From Bacteroidota bacterium (lineage in GTDB: Bacteria; Bacteroidota; Bacteroidia; Cytophagales; Cyclobacteriaceae), in contig JADFHN010000018.1 of the NCBI GenBank assembly GCA_022567155.1, positions 1-56,988 on the forward strand: DNA of 56,988 bases, given 5' to 3'. The translations under genes and the position numbers were made by a program. The stretch's first letter is position 1. Every line of letters begins with the position of its first letter. This document shows positions 1 through 8,781 of this stretch, piece after piece. The notes under the pieces were generated by a model. That model saw nothing but the letters and a program-made list of their open reading frames with translations. It did no database searches and had not been told where the DNA came from.

Positions 1-39
1 ACCCTTCCTCAAGTCCTTGGTGCCACCCACGTTAGGCAG

Positions 40-260
40 AGCTACCAAAGATTTTCGCCTGCCTGCCGAAGCCTTGGCTCGTCCGGCAAAGGCAGGGAAA
101 ACCTTGGGGCGTTCTTGACTTTTCCCAAAGGGATCCTCCATAGGAGTCCTTCGGATCTTCGGGGTTGGTTCGCCTGCCTGCTCGTAGCCGATTCGGCAAA
201 GGCAGGTTTTGTGTCCCTGCCTGCCTTCCTCGGCCATCATCGCGGGGGCGGGCAGGAAGA
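40..260. repeat. GC-rich extragenic repeat region with imperfect hairpins
   Basis: Two near-identical modules begin with ttcgcctgcctgc (54-66 and 169-181) and end with cggcaaaggcagg (84-96 and 194-206). They differ only in the inner 12-17 bases. In each, the cctgcc and ggcagg arms can pair into a hairpin. A third, looser copy spans about 214-255 (ctgcctgcc ... ggcgggcagg). The block is much richer in GC than the flanking DNA and contains no credible gene. Similar GC-rich intergenic repeats are common in Bacteroidota genomes; that is my recollection, not a search result. Confidence 0.6.
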
Positions 261-489
261 CAAAATGAACGAAAGAAAAATCATTATAAATATCTATATA
301 GAGTAGTGGATGTACTAATAACCACAGTATTTGGCATGGCGCCTAATTTATCAATATTAAACGAATTTCAGCCATCTACATTCCCGAAAATATCTCATGT
401 TTTTGTCTTTGGGACACCCATTTTTAAAAATAATCGCACTAAATAGACATATAGGCCATTTTTTAAAATGTGCGGAAAGCAGGAGTGTA

Positions 490-570
490 TTGAGAGCGTA
501 AATATAATGTGGCTAAAGCCAAGTGATATTTTATTACTGATTGTCAGTTGCTTAAAAGCAACTGGAATGC
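490..570. repeat. REP-like element with two hairpins
   Basis: Two perfect short inverted repeats lie 23 bases apart. The first is tggct-aa-agcca at 510-521. The second is cagttgctt-aa-aagcaactg at 545-564. Both have the same layout, in which an AA at the apex separates fully complementary arms. This matches the general form of repetitive extragenic palindromes mobilised by REP-associated tyrosine transposases, but no such transposase is in the window. The rest of 1-622 holds only the GC-rich repeats upstream and no gene I can support. Confidence 0.5.
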
Positions 571-622
571 CGGGTACCTCATTGCGGAAAACAGGACATC
601 AATATCAATGGCCTGGTTTTGT

Positions 623-1882
623 TTATGAAGGCTTGAAAACCGCCTGATAATCGGCCCTGCTTTTTTGCTCAAGCAGTAATTCCTCTTCTGGTCGATATTT
701 TTCAAGCGCTTGCTGATCATAGTTTTTAATCGTAACCAGCCTTAGTCCGGTGTTATAGTGCAGTACAAATTTATGCTGTAGCAATTCGATAAGCTTCCGG
801 ATTTTCTTTTCATGATGATCAATGCAGATGGAAAACGATATGGCGGAGTTTTGCATCATATTTATCCGGATATTCAGGGCGTCCAGCACATAATATATTT
901 CAACAAGATTTTTTTCGTTTACAAAATGGAAATCAGCAAACCGAAAAGAAAAAAGACACTGATCTCCTTTGTAAATAACCGCATAAGTTTCCGGATCAGA
1001 TTTACAATTGTGAATACGTGTACCGGGTTTCTCATAGTCATCAAATCCCCTTACAAACAAGGGTATGTTTTTGTTCGCAAGCGGTTTGATGGTTTTAGGG
1101 TGAATAACTTTGGCGCCATAATAAGTCATTTCAGAAGCTTCGTGGTATGATAGTGTATTAAACATTACGGGATCATTAGTTATCCGTGGATCTGCATTCA
1201 TAACCCCCGGTACATCTTTCCATACCGTTACGGAGTCTGCATTGAGACAATAGGCAAATATGGCTGCGGTAAAGTCAGATCCTTCACGACCGAGAGTAGT
1301 GGTGATGCCCGAACCGTCAGCACCAATAAAACCCTGCGATAGGATGATATCATAATTGCCATAGGCTGAAACGGCGTCCTGGATTTTTTCTGACGTTGAA
1401 TCCCAGATAATCCTGGCCTCTCTGAATTCACTGGTAGTTTCGATAACATCCGTAGCAGGAAGTAATTTGCATTTTATACCGGATACATTCAGATAAGTGG
1501 AGACGATTAGAGAAGAGATTTTTTCGCCGAATGATATGACCTGGTCATATGACCATTCAGGTTTGCCGGCATCCACACGATTCAATGTATGATGAAGTTT
1601 AAGAAAAGTCTGGTTGAGTTCATAGAAAATCTGGTTGCCTGAATTATTAAATAGATTTTTACATATTTCTAAATGGTATTTTTTAAAGAAGTTCAGTGTG
1701 GTTTTAAACGCGGCATTTCGTATTTTTTTGTCTAGAATATCTTCAAGTACATTGGTAGATTTGCCCATTGCAGATACTATTACAATTAATGGGTTACTAT
1801 TTCGGGTGCAAACGATTTCGAAGAGGTTTCTGACTGCATTTGCAGTATTTATAGAAGCGCCTCCAAATTTGAAAATCTGCAT
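623..1882 (-). CDS. lysC: Aspartate kinase (monofunctional)
   Basis: Phosphorylates aspartate to 4-phospho-aspartate, the first step to lysine, threonine, methionine and diaminopimelate. The 419-residue protein starts with the kinase signature KFGGAS (residues 5-10). A second family motif, TTLGREGSDFTA, lies near residues 195-206, followed by the WKDVPGV and DPR segments of the amino acid kinase fold. The last 110 or so residues fit the regulatory ACT-type region, so allosteric control is likely. The length matches monofunctional enzymes and there is no fused homoserine dehydrogenase. It is transcribed away from fbp. The 77-base divergent spacer has tattttcg on the minus strand, one base off the Bacteroidota -7 box. 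Confidence 0.93.
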   Translation of the reverse strand: MQIFKFGGASINTANAVRNLFEIVCTRNSNPLIVIVSAMGKSTNVLEDILDKKIRNAAFKTTLNFFKKYHLEICKNLFNNSGNQIFYELNQTFLKLHHTLNRVDAGKPEWSYDQVISFGEKISSLIVSTYLNVSGIKCKLLPATDVIETTSEFREARIIWDSTSEKIQDAVSAYGNYDIILSQGFIGADGSGITTTLGREGSDFTAAIFAYCLNADSVTVWKDVPGVMNADPRITNDPVMFNTLSYHEASEMTYYGAKVIHPKTIKPLANKNIPLFVRGFDDYEKPGTRIHNCKSDPETYAVIYKGDQCLFSFRFADFHFVNEKNLVEIYYVLDALNIRINMMQNSAISFSICIDHHEKKIRKLIELLQHKFVLHYNTGLRLVTIKNYDQQALEKYRPEEELLLEQKSRADYQAVFKPS

Positions 1883-1959
1883 TTTTTTATTACTCTGTTA
1901 ACATTTAATTTCGCGCGAAAATAGGGATTCCGGATGGAAAAATAATAAATATGTAAAAT

Positions 1960-2955
1960 ATGGAAGAATCTAAAATTGCCGAACCCATTGGTATTCCACT
2001 GGATCGTTTTATAAAAAGCAACCAGGACCGTTTTCCAACCGCTACCGGTGAATTTTCACAACTCCTCAGAGATATTGCACTTTCGGGCAAAGTGGTGAAC
2101 AGGGAGATCAACAAAGCAGGCTTAATGAATCTTTCCGGGAGCATCGGGACAAAAAATATGGCGGGCGATGACCAGCAGAAGCTTGATGTTCTGGCAAATA
2201 TCTGTTTTTCACGTGCGCTCGAAAATGGAGGAGAGGTTTGCGCAATACTTTCTGAGGAAGAAGATAAAGTGACAGAAGTAAATAAAAAGTCAAAATATGT
2301 GGTGGCTATTGATCCGCTTGACGGATCTTCAAATATCGACGTAAATGTATCGATCGGGACTATTTTCTCCATCTATAAAAGGAGATCTCCGGTGGGTGCT
2401 GTCATTGCTCGTGAAGATTACTTGCAACCCGGCAATGCCCAGGTGCTTGCAGGGTATTTGCTTTACGGATCATCCACAATGCTTGTTATTACAATGGGTT
2501 ATGGGGTGTTTGGATTTACATTCGAACCTTCACTTGGCGAATACTTTTTGTCGCATACCCGGATGAAAATACCTGTTGAGGGCAGAATTTATTCTGTAAA
2601 TGAGGGATCATACAATAGCTTTCCCGCTTATGTAAAACAGTTTATTGAAGATTGCCGGATCAATAATTGTTCCGGAAGGTATATTGGCTCTCTTGTAGCG
2701 GATTTTCATCGAAACCTGCTGAAAGGCGGTATTTATATGTATCCAACTACAGCTAAAAACCCTAACGGTAAACTCAGACTTATGTATGAATGCAATGCCC
2801 TTGCATTTATTATCGAGCAGGCAGGAGGCATGGCTACGGACGGGAAAAACAGAATTCTTGACATCGTGCCTACAGATATTCACCAGCAAGTGCCGTTTTT
2901 TGTAGGTTCAAAAAGTATGGTAGAAAAAGTGGCGGATTTCAGAGGTCGCGGTTAG
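1960..2955 (+). CDS. fbp: Fructose-1,6-bisphosphatase, class I
   Basis: Hydrolyses fructose-1,6-bisphosphate to fructose-6-phosphate in gluconeogenesis. The 331-residue length is normal for class I. The metal-binding signature DPLDGSSN is at residues 118-125 and an upstream acidic EEED run at about 99-102 supplies further metal ligands. The substrate-binding regions [11 protein letters not shown] and [20 protein letters not shown] are present towards the C-terminus. The gene is divergent from aspartate kinase. Its 3' end overlaps by 17 bases the end of the convergent small gene at 2939-3262. Confidence 0.95.
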   Translation: MEESKIAEPIGIPLDRFIKSNQDRFPTATGEFSQLLRDIALSGKVVNREINKAGLMNLSGSIGTKNMAGDDQQKLDVLANICFSRALENGGEVCAILSEEEDKVTEVNKKSKYVVAIDPLDGSSNIDVNVSIGTIFSIYKRRSPVGAVIAREDYLQPGNAQVLAGYLLYGSSTMLVITMGYGVFGFTFEPSLGEYFLSHTRMKIPVEGRIYSVNEGSYNSFPAYVKQFIEDCRINNCSGRYIGSLVADFHRNLLKGGIYMYPTTAKNPNGKLRLMYECNALAFIIEQAGGMATDGKNRILDIVPTDIHQQVPFFVGSKSMVEKVADFRGRG

Positions 2956-3262
2956 CATATATTCTGCGCGTTTCCACTTTTTGAAGTTCTCTTTCTATAA
3001 CCAGGCTGGCCAGCTCAGATGCAATTTGGGCTGGATCATCGGTATGAAGAGCTTTTGATACGCGGCTTTCAGTAATGTCGATCCGATACAATATGTTTAT
3101 CAACTGGTTAAAATCTTTGTTAAGTAACTCCCGGATGGCTGCTGTCAGGTATTGATGAAGTTCTTCCAGTTCAGGTTTTTCAGAACGGTTAATTTCTGAT
3201 TCAGGAAGCGAAAGGTCTTTTTGAATAAGACTAAGAGCTGTTGTTAGTTCATGTCTTTTCAT
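2939..3262 (-). CDS. Small helical hypothetical protein downstream of DUF5606 gene
   Basis: 107 residues, mostly amphipathic helix rich in Glu, Leu and Arg. There is no signal peptide, membrane segment or metal motif. I do not recognise the family. It is the last gene of a minus-strand set (engB, DUF5606, this gene), only 11 bases after the DUF5606 stop, so co-transcription is likely. Its end overlaps the convergent fbp gene by 17 bases. The regular protein composition and tight spacing support a real gene. Confidence 0.7.
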   Translation of the reverse strand: MKRHELTTALSLIQKDLSLPESEINRSEKPELEELHQYLTAAIRELLNKDFNQLINILYRIDITESRVSKALHTDDPAQIASELASLVIERELQKVETRRIYANRDL

Positions 3263-3273
3263 TTCATTGCAGG

Positions 3274-3699
3274 TTATTTTTCATCTTCTGTACTTGTTTG
3301 GTCTTTTTTTATCAGATCAGGGAGTTGTTTATAAAGGATGTTATACCAGCCAACTATTTTTTTCATGTCTGATACATAAACCCTGTTTTCATCATATTCA
3401 GGTAATATATGTTTAAAAAATGCTTTGAATTCTTCTGACGAAGCGGTACTATCAATCCCCGGGTCGTCATCAAATTCAACGTATATTTTGCGCATAACTT
3501 CTATCAGAGGAACAGATCCTTCTTTGTTATGTGCAAAAACAGAGATTTCATCCAGTACCGATACTTTCTGATGAATTCCGGCTACAATTCTTTTTTTTTC
3601 GTTATTGAGCGATTCCAGTATCACACCGGATCTCACTGGAGATAACACCTTAAAAAGTCCGCTTTTGCCCGAAACAGCAGCTATGTCTTTGTATTCCAT
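3274..3699 (-). CDS. DUF5606 domain protein
   Basis: 141 residues. The N-terminus (about residues 1-50, with AAVSGKSGLFKVLSPVRSGVILESL) looks like a small beta-barrel, and the remainder is helical with an acidic C-terminus. This matches the DUF5606 proteins I know from Bacteroidota, whose function has not been established. It lies 59 bases after engB and directly before a small helical gene. The operon suggests a cytosolic housekeeping role, but nothing in the sequence shows which. Confidence 0.8.
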   Translation of the reverse strand: MEYKDIAAVSGKSGLFKVLSPVRSGVILESLNNEKKRIVAGIHQKVSVLDEISVFAHNKEGSVPLIEVMRKIYVEFDDDPGIDSTASSEEFKAFFKHILPEYDENRVYVSDMKKIVGWYNILYKQLPDLIKKDQTSTEDEK

Positions 3700-3758
3700 T
3701 TTGTAATTATTATGCGTTGGCTCTTATTATGATTATTGGTAAAGTTATATCTTTCGGA

Positions 3759-4361
3759 TTAAAAGGGGGCCACTTTGAGGGTTTGATCAATAAAATTTAA
3801 TATTTCCTCTTTTCCTGTTTTTGTTTTTGCAGAGATAATAATTATGTGAGGCAATGCATCCCAGGTCTTCATTAGTGCTTTTTTGTATTTGCCTACAGCA
3901 GACTGAACTTTGTTTTTCGAAATTTTATCGACTTTTGTAAACACGATAACAAAAGGTATTTTATTAATACCCAGCCAGTTAATGAATTCCGTATCAATTC
4001 GTTGCGGATCAAGCCGTATGTCCACCAATATGAAAGTCAAAGCCAGGTTTTCACGTTTTGTGAGGTAATCTCGGATCATTATTTTCCATTTTGCTTTGTT
4101 TTCCTTGCTGGTTTTTGCCCAACCGTACCCGGGCAGATCGACCAGATACCATTTATCATTAATCAAGAAATGGTTTATGAGTTGTGTTTTACCAGGTGTG
4201 GAAGAGATTTTAGCCAGGCTTTTGCGGGCTGTAACCATGTTAATAAGTGATGATTTGCCTACGTTTGATCGACCGATAAAAGCGAATTCGGCTCTATCCG
4301 GTGATGGACATTGCCCGAAAGAAGTGCTGCTTTTTATAAATTGTACTGATTTTATATGCAT
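3759..4361 (-). CDS. engB: Ribosome biogenesis GTPase YihA/YsxC (EngB)
   Basis: A TRAFAC-class GTPase needed for late assembly of the large ribosomal subunit. The 200 residues contain G1 GRSNVGKSS, a G2 threonine in SSTPGKTQ, G3 DLPGYG, G4 TKVDK and G5 SAKT in the correct order and spacing. The length is normal for the family. It is the first gene of a minus-strand operon with DUF5606 and the 107-residue gene, and it is divergent from the OmpA-family gene. Confidence 0.95.
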   Translation of the reverse strand: MHIKSVQFIKSSTSFGQCPSPDRAEFAFIGRSNVGKSSLINMVTARKSLAKISSTPGKTQLINHFLINDKWYLVDLPGYGWAKTSKENKAKWKIMIRDYLTKRENLALTFILVDIRLDPQRIDTEFINWLGINKIPFVIVFTKVDKISKNKVQSAVGKYKKALMKTWDALPHIIIISAKTKTGKEEILNFIDQTLKVAPF

Positions 4362-4427
4362 TGTTCAGCAAAAAGAATTAACTAAATTGCACTCTCAAAT
4401 GCAATATCGAACCTAATTCTAAATTAA

Positions 4428-4443
4428 ATCAATTTGAATTGAT
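4428..4443. promoter_or_regulatory. Short palindrome in the engB / OmpA-gene divergent spacer
   Basis: A perfect inverted repeat with arms atcaatt and aattgat around a TG centre, within the 149-base AT-rich spacer between two divergent genes. The position fits a regulator-binding site. In AT-rich DNA a palindrome of this size could also be chance. Confidence 0.25.
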
Positions 4444-4510
4444 CATAAACTCATTTATTTTACAAAAAAATTCATTTTTATTATAATGAACATTTCAATA
4501 ATATAGCCGG

Positions 4511-6496
4511 ATGATTCATAAAATCTATTTTTCAATTATTATATTGGCTCTTCTGGCATTTCCTTTCATCGTTTTTGCCCAGGTTAATAAAGAATTAGCC
4601 AGGCAACTTGTAGAAATTGGTGATGAAATTCTGAATTCTACACAGGCCTTCGAACAGGCACGCGAGCAGTATCTTGCTGCGCTTGAGTCTGATCCGAATA
4701 ATATAAGGGCTAATTTTATGACAGGCCGGTTGTATCTTGTATCGGTCAACAAGGGAAGGGCGAAACAGTATTTTCTTAAAACCTATGATCTTGATCCGGA
4801 TTATTCATTTGACTTGCTTTACAAAATTGGACTTGCCTATCATTATGAACTTTCGTTTAACGATGCGATTTCCTATTACAACCAGTATATTCAGTATGCA
4901 AACGAACATCCGGATTATTCGGGCGAAAATTTAGTTTCACTAAAAACGGTAGAAAGGAAAATCAACGAATGTGGGATTGGTAAAGAACTTGTTGCTTCAC
5001 CACGAAAGGTTTCGATTGTAAATCTTGGGAGCAACATAAATTCCGAATTCGATGATTATGCCCCTGTACTGAATAATGAGGAAACCCTGCTGATATTTAC
5101 CAGCAGAAGACGCGATGGAAATGTATCGGAAGATGTACATACCGATAATTTTCCATTTGAAGATATATTTTTTGCTGTAAGAGGAAATGATGGCACCTGG
5201 AGCGAAGCTGCAAATATCGGTACTCAAATCAATACCCCCTCACACGATTCAAACCTTGCGCTCTCTAAAGATGGAACTGTACTGTACATATATAATTCTG
5301 ATGTAAACAGTGGTGATATCTTCATGTCGGTTTTACAATCCGACGGAGGATGGTCGCAAGCTGAAAGGCTTCCTGAACCGGTTAATTCTGAATACAATGA
5401 AAACGGAGTTACCTTAACGGAAGACGGACAGTGGCTTTACTTTTCATCAAATCGACCGGGAGGCAGTGGAGATTTTGATATTTACGTAAGCGAGCGGAAT
5501 AATACCGGTGGCTGGAAAAGGCCAAGAAACCTGGGACCGGTTATCAATACGGAATATGATGAAGAGGGTCCTTTTATATGTTGTGAAAACAAAACGCTGT
5601 ATTTTTCAAGCAGTGGTGGACGTGGAATGGGTGGCTTTGATATCTATAAATCTGATTATGACACATCCTCCGATACATGGGGATTACCACAAAATCTAGG
5701 ATATCCAATAAATACTCCTGACGAAGATGTGCATTTCTCGCCTACCGTGGACGGTTACAGAGCCTACTATGCTACTACCCGTGAAGATGGTTTTGGATTT
5801 ACGGATATTTATGAAATTACATTCATTGACGATAAAGAAAAAATTGAAAAAATTAAAAAACCTGACTTATTACCGGTAACCGTTTTGATAAAAGTAATTG
5901 ATGCGGATACGGAAGCGCCCCTTGACGCAAAGGTTAGCTTGAAGGTAGCAGGCCCCAATATAATGATACCATATTCAGGAAATAACGGGACATATGAGTT
6001 TTTAATTACTGATGAAAAACGACTGGAATATGAGCTGAGTGCAGAGATGAAAGGATTTGCATATTATAATGATAAGGTGACTTTACCAGGCGCTGGTGTT
6101 GAAACCGTTACAGTGGAACGGGTGATACGCCTCAGCAGACTCGTAAAAGGTTACAGCAAAGTCTTACGTAATTTATATTTTGATTTTAATAAAACAATTC
6201 TGAAAGACGAATCATATACCGAGTTGAACAAACTTGAGAAAATGATGTCGGAAAATCCGGGTATGCAAATCGGAATGGTGGGTTATACGGATTTTGTCGG
6301 AACGGAAAAGTACAATATTGAGTTATCGTTACGAAGAGCGCTTACCGTTAAGATTTTTCTTGTAAGTAAAGGAATTGATACCCGTCGTATTAAAACGGGT
6401 GGCCTGGGGTCACGATTTCCGCTTGCCAGCAATGATGACGAAAAAGAGGGAAGAGAACTTAACCGTCGCGTTGAAATGGTAATATTGAGCAAGTAA
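4511..6496 (+). CDS. PorE-like OmpA-family protein (TPR, beta-propeller, CRD, OmpA)
   Basis: 661 residues with an N-terminal signal peptide (hydrophobic stretch at residues 5-22, then FAQV). Domains in order: TPR helices (about 25-150), repeated PD40/WD40-like propeller blades with LYFSSNRPGG-type motifs (about 170-440), a carboxypeptidase-regulatory-like beta domain (about 450-535) and a peptidoglycan-binding OmpA domain (about 550-661) ending in NRRVEMVI. This order matches PorE (PG1058) of Porphyromonas gingivalis, a type IX secretion component. PorE is a lipoprotein, whereas I see no lipobox here. The neighbouring ubiE-porT pair supports a type IX link, but Bacteroidota carry several paralogues of this architecture, so no symbol is given. 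Confidence 0.8.
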   Translation: MIHKIYFSIIILALLAFPFIVFAQVNKELARQLVEIGDEILNSTQAFEQAREQYLAALESDPNNIRANFMTGRLYLVSVNKGRAKQYFLKTYDLDPDYSFDLLYKIGLAYHYELSFNDAISYYNQYIQYANEHPDYSGENLVSLKTVERKINECGIGKELVASPRKVSIVNLGSNINSEFDDYAPVLNNEETLLIFTSRRRDGNVSEDVHTDNFPFEDIFFAVRGNDGTWSEAANIGTQINTPSHDSNLALSKDGTVLYIYNSDVNSGDIFMSVLQSDGGWSQAERLPEPVNSEYNENGVTLTEDGQWLYFSSNRPGGSGDFDIYVSERNNTGGWKRPRNLGPVINTEYDEEGPFICCENKTLYFSSSGGRGMGGFDIYKSDYDTSSDTWGLPQNLGYPINTPDEDVHFSPTVDGYRAYYATTREDGFGFTDIYEITFIDDKEKIEKIKKPDLLPVTVLIKVIDADTEAPLDAKVSLKVAGPNIMIPYSGNNGTYEFLITDEKRLEYELSAEMKGFAYYNDKVTLPGAGVETVTVERVIRLSRLVKGYSKVLRNLYFDFNKTILKDESYTELNKLEKMMSENPGMQIGMVGYTDFVGTEKYNIELSLRRALTVKIFLVSKGIDTRRIKTGGLGSRFPLASNDDEKEGRELNRRVEMVILSK

Positions 6497-6585
6497 GTTC
6501 AAACAGTAAGAAAGCGGCACTTTGTATAATTTCATTTTACAAATCAGGATATTTGCATTTCAATCAATTTCGCGCTTTTAAGCTA

Positions 6586-7308
6586 ATGGAAGTAGTTCCA
6601 TATAAAGATAATAGCACCGGTAAAAAAGAACAGGTTGCGATGATGTTTGATAACATCAGCGGGAAGTATGACTTTTTGAATCATTTTCTCAGCCTTGGAA
6701 TCGATATTGTGTGGCGTAAAAAAGCAATCAGGATGCTGAAAAATGACCGGACGGACCATATTCTTGACGTAGCAACCGGAACGGGAGATTTTGCCATCGA
6801 AGCACTTAAACTCAATCCTGAAAAAATCATCGGGATTGATATTTCAAGGGGGATGCTGGAAGTAGGAAGAAATAAAATCAATAAACTTAACCTTCAAAGC
6901 AGGATTGAATTACAATATGGGGATTCTGAGAACCTTCCATTTGAGGATAATAAATTCGATGCAGTGATCGTTGCTTTTGGTGTGAGGAATTTTGAAAACC
7001 TTGAATCGGGTTTAAAAGAAATATTTCGTGTTTTGAAGATGGGAGGGAAAGTGGTAATCCTTGAGTTTTCGGTACCTGAAGTTTTCCCGTTAAAACAATT
7101 GTTTAATTTTTACTTTAATACGGTTTTGCCTCAGATAGGGCGGTATGTGTCAAAAGATAACGCAGCGTATTCCTATCTGCCTGAGTCGGTTAACGCATTT
7201 CCGAGAGGAAATGATTTTGTGTATTTATTAAAAAATGTTGGATTTAAAAAAGCATCATGCAACCAATTGACATTTGGCATAAGTTCTATCTATACCGGGC
7301 AAAAATAA
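6586..7308 (+). CDS. ubiE: Demethylmenaquinone methyltransferase
   Basis: SAM-dependent C-methylation that completes menaquinone. The MenG/UbiE signatures are clear: MFDNISGKYDFLNHFLSLGID near the N-terminus, SAM motif I DVATGTGDFAIEA and the motif VILEFSVP. I start at the ATG at 6586 because it gives the usual N-terminus. An upstream in-frame TTG at 6553 would add 11 residues that look like leader sequence. The product would supply the quinone used by the Nqr complex encoded at 35-40 kb. The 3' end overlaps the porT start by 52 bases, which indicates translational coupling. Confidence 0.93.
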   Translation: MEVVPYKDNSTGKKEQVAMMFDNISGKYDFLNHFLSLGIDIVWRKKAIRMLKNDRTDHILDVATGTGDFAIEALKLNPEKIIGIDISRGMLEVGRNKINKLNLQSRIELQYGDSENLPFEDNKFDAVIVAFGVRNFENLESGLKEIFRVLKMGGKVVILEFSVPEVFPLKQLFNFYFNTVLPQIGRYVSKDNAAYSYLPESVNAFPRGNDFVYLLKNVGFKKASCNQLTFGISSIYTGQK

Positions 7309-7991
7309 TATTTGTAATCTGTCTGCCGATGCTGTTAACTACGATAGTGTTTGGGCAGGGAGGCGATGTAATTTATAACCCCAATTACGATAGCCGCAAA
7401 GTCATTACGTATGGTTTTAGCATAGGTTTGCATACTTCCTCATTTCAGATGAATTACTCTCAGGCATTTGTTGATAAGCTTGACTCGGTGCATTCAATTG
7501 TACCTAAGTGGTCGCTCGGATTTTCGCTTGGCTTTATCATCAATGCAAATATGTCAGAATACCTCGACTTCAGGCTGACACCCAGGGTGAGTTTTTATGA
7601 ATATAAACTGGAATATAATTTTTTAAACGCCCCACAGCGGGTAGAAGTAGAAGAATCTACTGTGGTGGAATTGCCTTTGCTTGTCAAATACAAATCAGCC
7701 AGGAGAATGAATACCCGGTTGTATTTCATAGGAGGGTTAACGCCGGGGTTTGAGGCCTCCGGCACAAGTGATCTTGCAGAAAATGCAGATCTCCTCCAGA
7801 TCGAACGATTTAATGTAATGCTGGAGATTGGCTTCGGATTGGATAAATATTATCCGTTGTTTAAGTTTTCGCCTGAAATACGTTTTTCAAAAGGACTGGT
7901 AAATCTGCTTTCAGATAAGAAAAATGACTTGAGTGAAGGAATTGATCGTCTAAATTCGAACGTCATTGCCTTATATTTTCACTTTCAGTAG
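7257..7991 (+). CDS. porT: PorT family outer membrane protein of type IX secretion
   Basis: 244 residues with a signal peptide (hydrophobic stretch about residues 17-34, ending VFGQ), followed by alternating beta strands rich in aromatic residues and ending in FHFQ, typical of an outer membrane beta-barrel. PorT (SprT in Flavobacterium) is a membrane component needed for type IX secretion of adhesins and proteases. Placement directly after ubiE is the arrangement I know from other Bacteroidota. The ATG at 7257 lies inside ubiE. A later ATG at 7329 would cut into the signal peptide, so the first is preferred. Confidence 0.78.
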   Translation: MQPIDIWHKFYLYRAKIIFVICLPMLLTTIVFGQGGDVIYNPNYDSRKVITYGFSIGLHTSSFQMNYSQAFVDKLDSVHSIVPKWSLGFSLGFIINANMSEYLDFRLTPRVSFYEYKLEYNFLNAPQRVEVEESTVVELPLLVKYKSARRMNTRLYFIGGLTPGFEASGTSDLAENADLLQIERFNVMLEIGFGLDKYYPLFKFSPEIRFSKGLVNLLSDKKNDLSEGIDRLNSNVIALYFHFQ

Positions 7992-8002
7992 ATTAAATCG
8001 AA

Positions 8003-8773
8003 ATGAGCAATAAAATTGTTTTGATTACGGGTGCCACATCAGGAATTGGGGAAGCCTCAGCAAAATTGCTGGCTAAATATAAATTCAAACTGATCGTTTG
8101 CGGTAGAAGAAAAGAACGACTAAAACGACTTGTAAAACAATTAGGAAAGCAAACGGATATTATTTCTTTATCATTTGATGTGCGTAATAAGGATGAGGTA
8201 TCTTCTTCCTTCAGTACCCTGCCTGGTCATTGGAATGATATTGATATTCTTATCAACAACGCAGGTAATGCACATGGACTTGCGCCCGTCCAATCCGGAA
8301 ACCTGGACGACTGGGACGCCATGATCGATATAAACGTGAAAGGACTACTGTATGTAACCCGGGCCGTGCTACCGGGTATGGTTGAAAAATCTTCCGGGCA
8401 TATAATAAATATAGGCTCTATTGCCGGTAAGGAAGTATATCCGAACGGAAATGTGTATTGCGCTTCCAAACATGCGGTTGACGCAATTAATAACGGGATG
8501 CGTATCGACCTGATTGCGTATGGAATTAAGGTCAGCCAGATAAACCCGGGCCTGGTAGAAACGGAATTCTCCCAGGTCCGATTCAAGGGAGACAAAGCAC
8601 GGTCAGCTGCCGTGTATAAGGGGTTTCAGCCTCTCGTAGCAGCCGATATTGCAAACCTCATCCACTTTATTATTACCCGGCCTGCACATGTAAACATCAG
8701 CGACATGGTTGTGCTTCCTGTGGCTCAGGCAAATGCAACCATTGTAAAGAAAGACACAATAATAATGAGGTAA
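8003..8773 (+). CDS. SDR family NAD(P)-dependent oxidoreductase (YdfG-like)
   Basis: 256 residues with the classical short-chain dehydrogenase motifs: TGATSGIG for cofactor binding at residues 10-17, NNAG, the catalytic Ser in INIGS and the YxxxK pair in YCASK. The segment after the active site (INPGLVETEFSQVRF) resembles the YdfG group, which oxidises serine or reduces 3-hydroxy acid and malonate-semialdehyde type substrates. The exact substrate cannot be read from sequence. It follows porT by 11 bases and converges on the hydrolase gene with an 8-base gap. Confidence 0.85.
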   Translation: MSNKIVLITGATSGIGEASAKLLAKYKFKLIVCGRRKERLKRLVKQLGKQTDIISLSFDVRNKDEVSSSFSTLPGHWNDIDILINNAGNAHGLAPVQSGNLDDWDAMIDINVKGLLYVTRAVLPGMVEKSSGHIINIGSIAGKEVYPNGNVYCASKHAVDAINNGMRIDLIAYGIKVSQINPGLVETEFSQVRFKGDKARSAAVYKGFQPLVAADIANLIHFIITRPAHVNISDMVVLPVAQANATIVKKDTIIMR

Positions 8774-8781
8774 CATAAGAA

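Noticed and set aside
165-446. 93-codon plus-strand frame over the GC-rich repeats at the left end
   Set aside because: Its N-terminal half is translated repeat sequence and its C-terminal half has no protein-like pattern or known motif.
6553-6585. TTG start adding 11 residues to UbiE
   Set aside because: The ATG at 6586 gives the normal family N-terminus.
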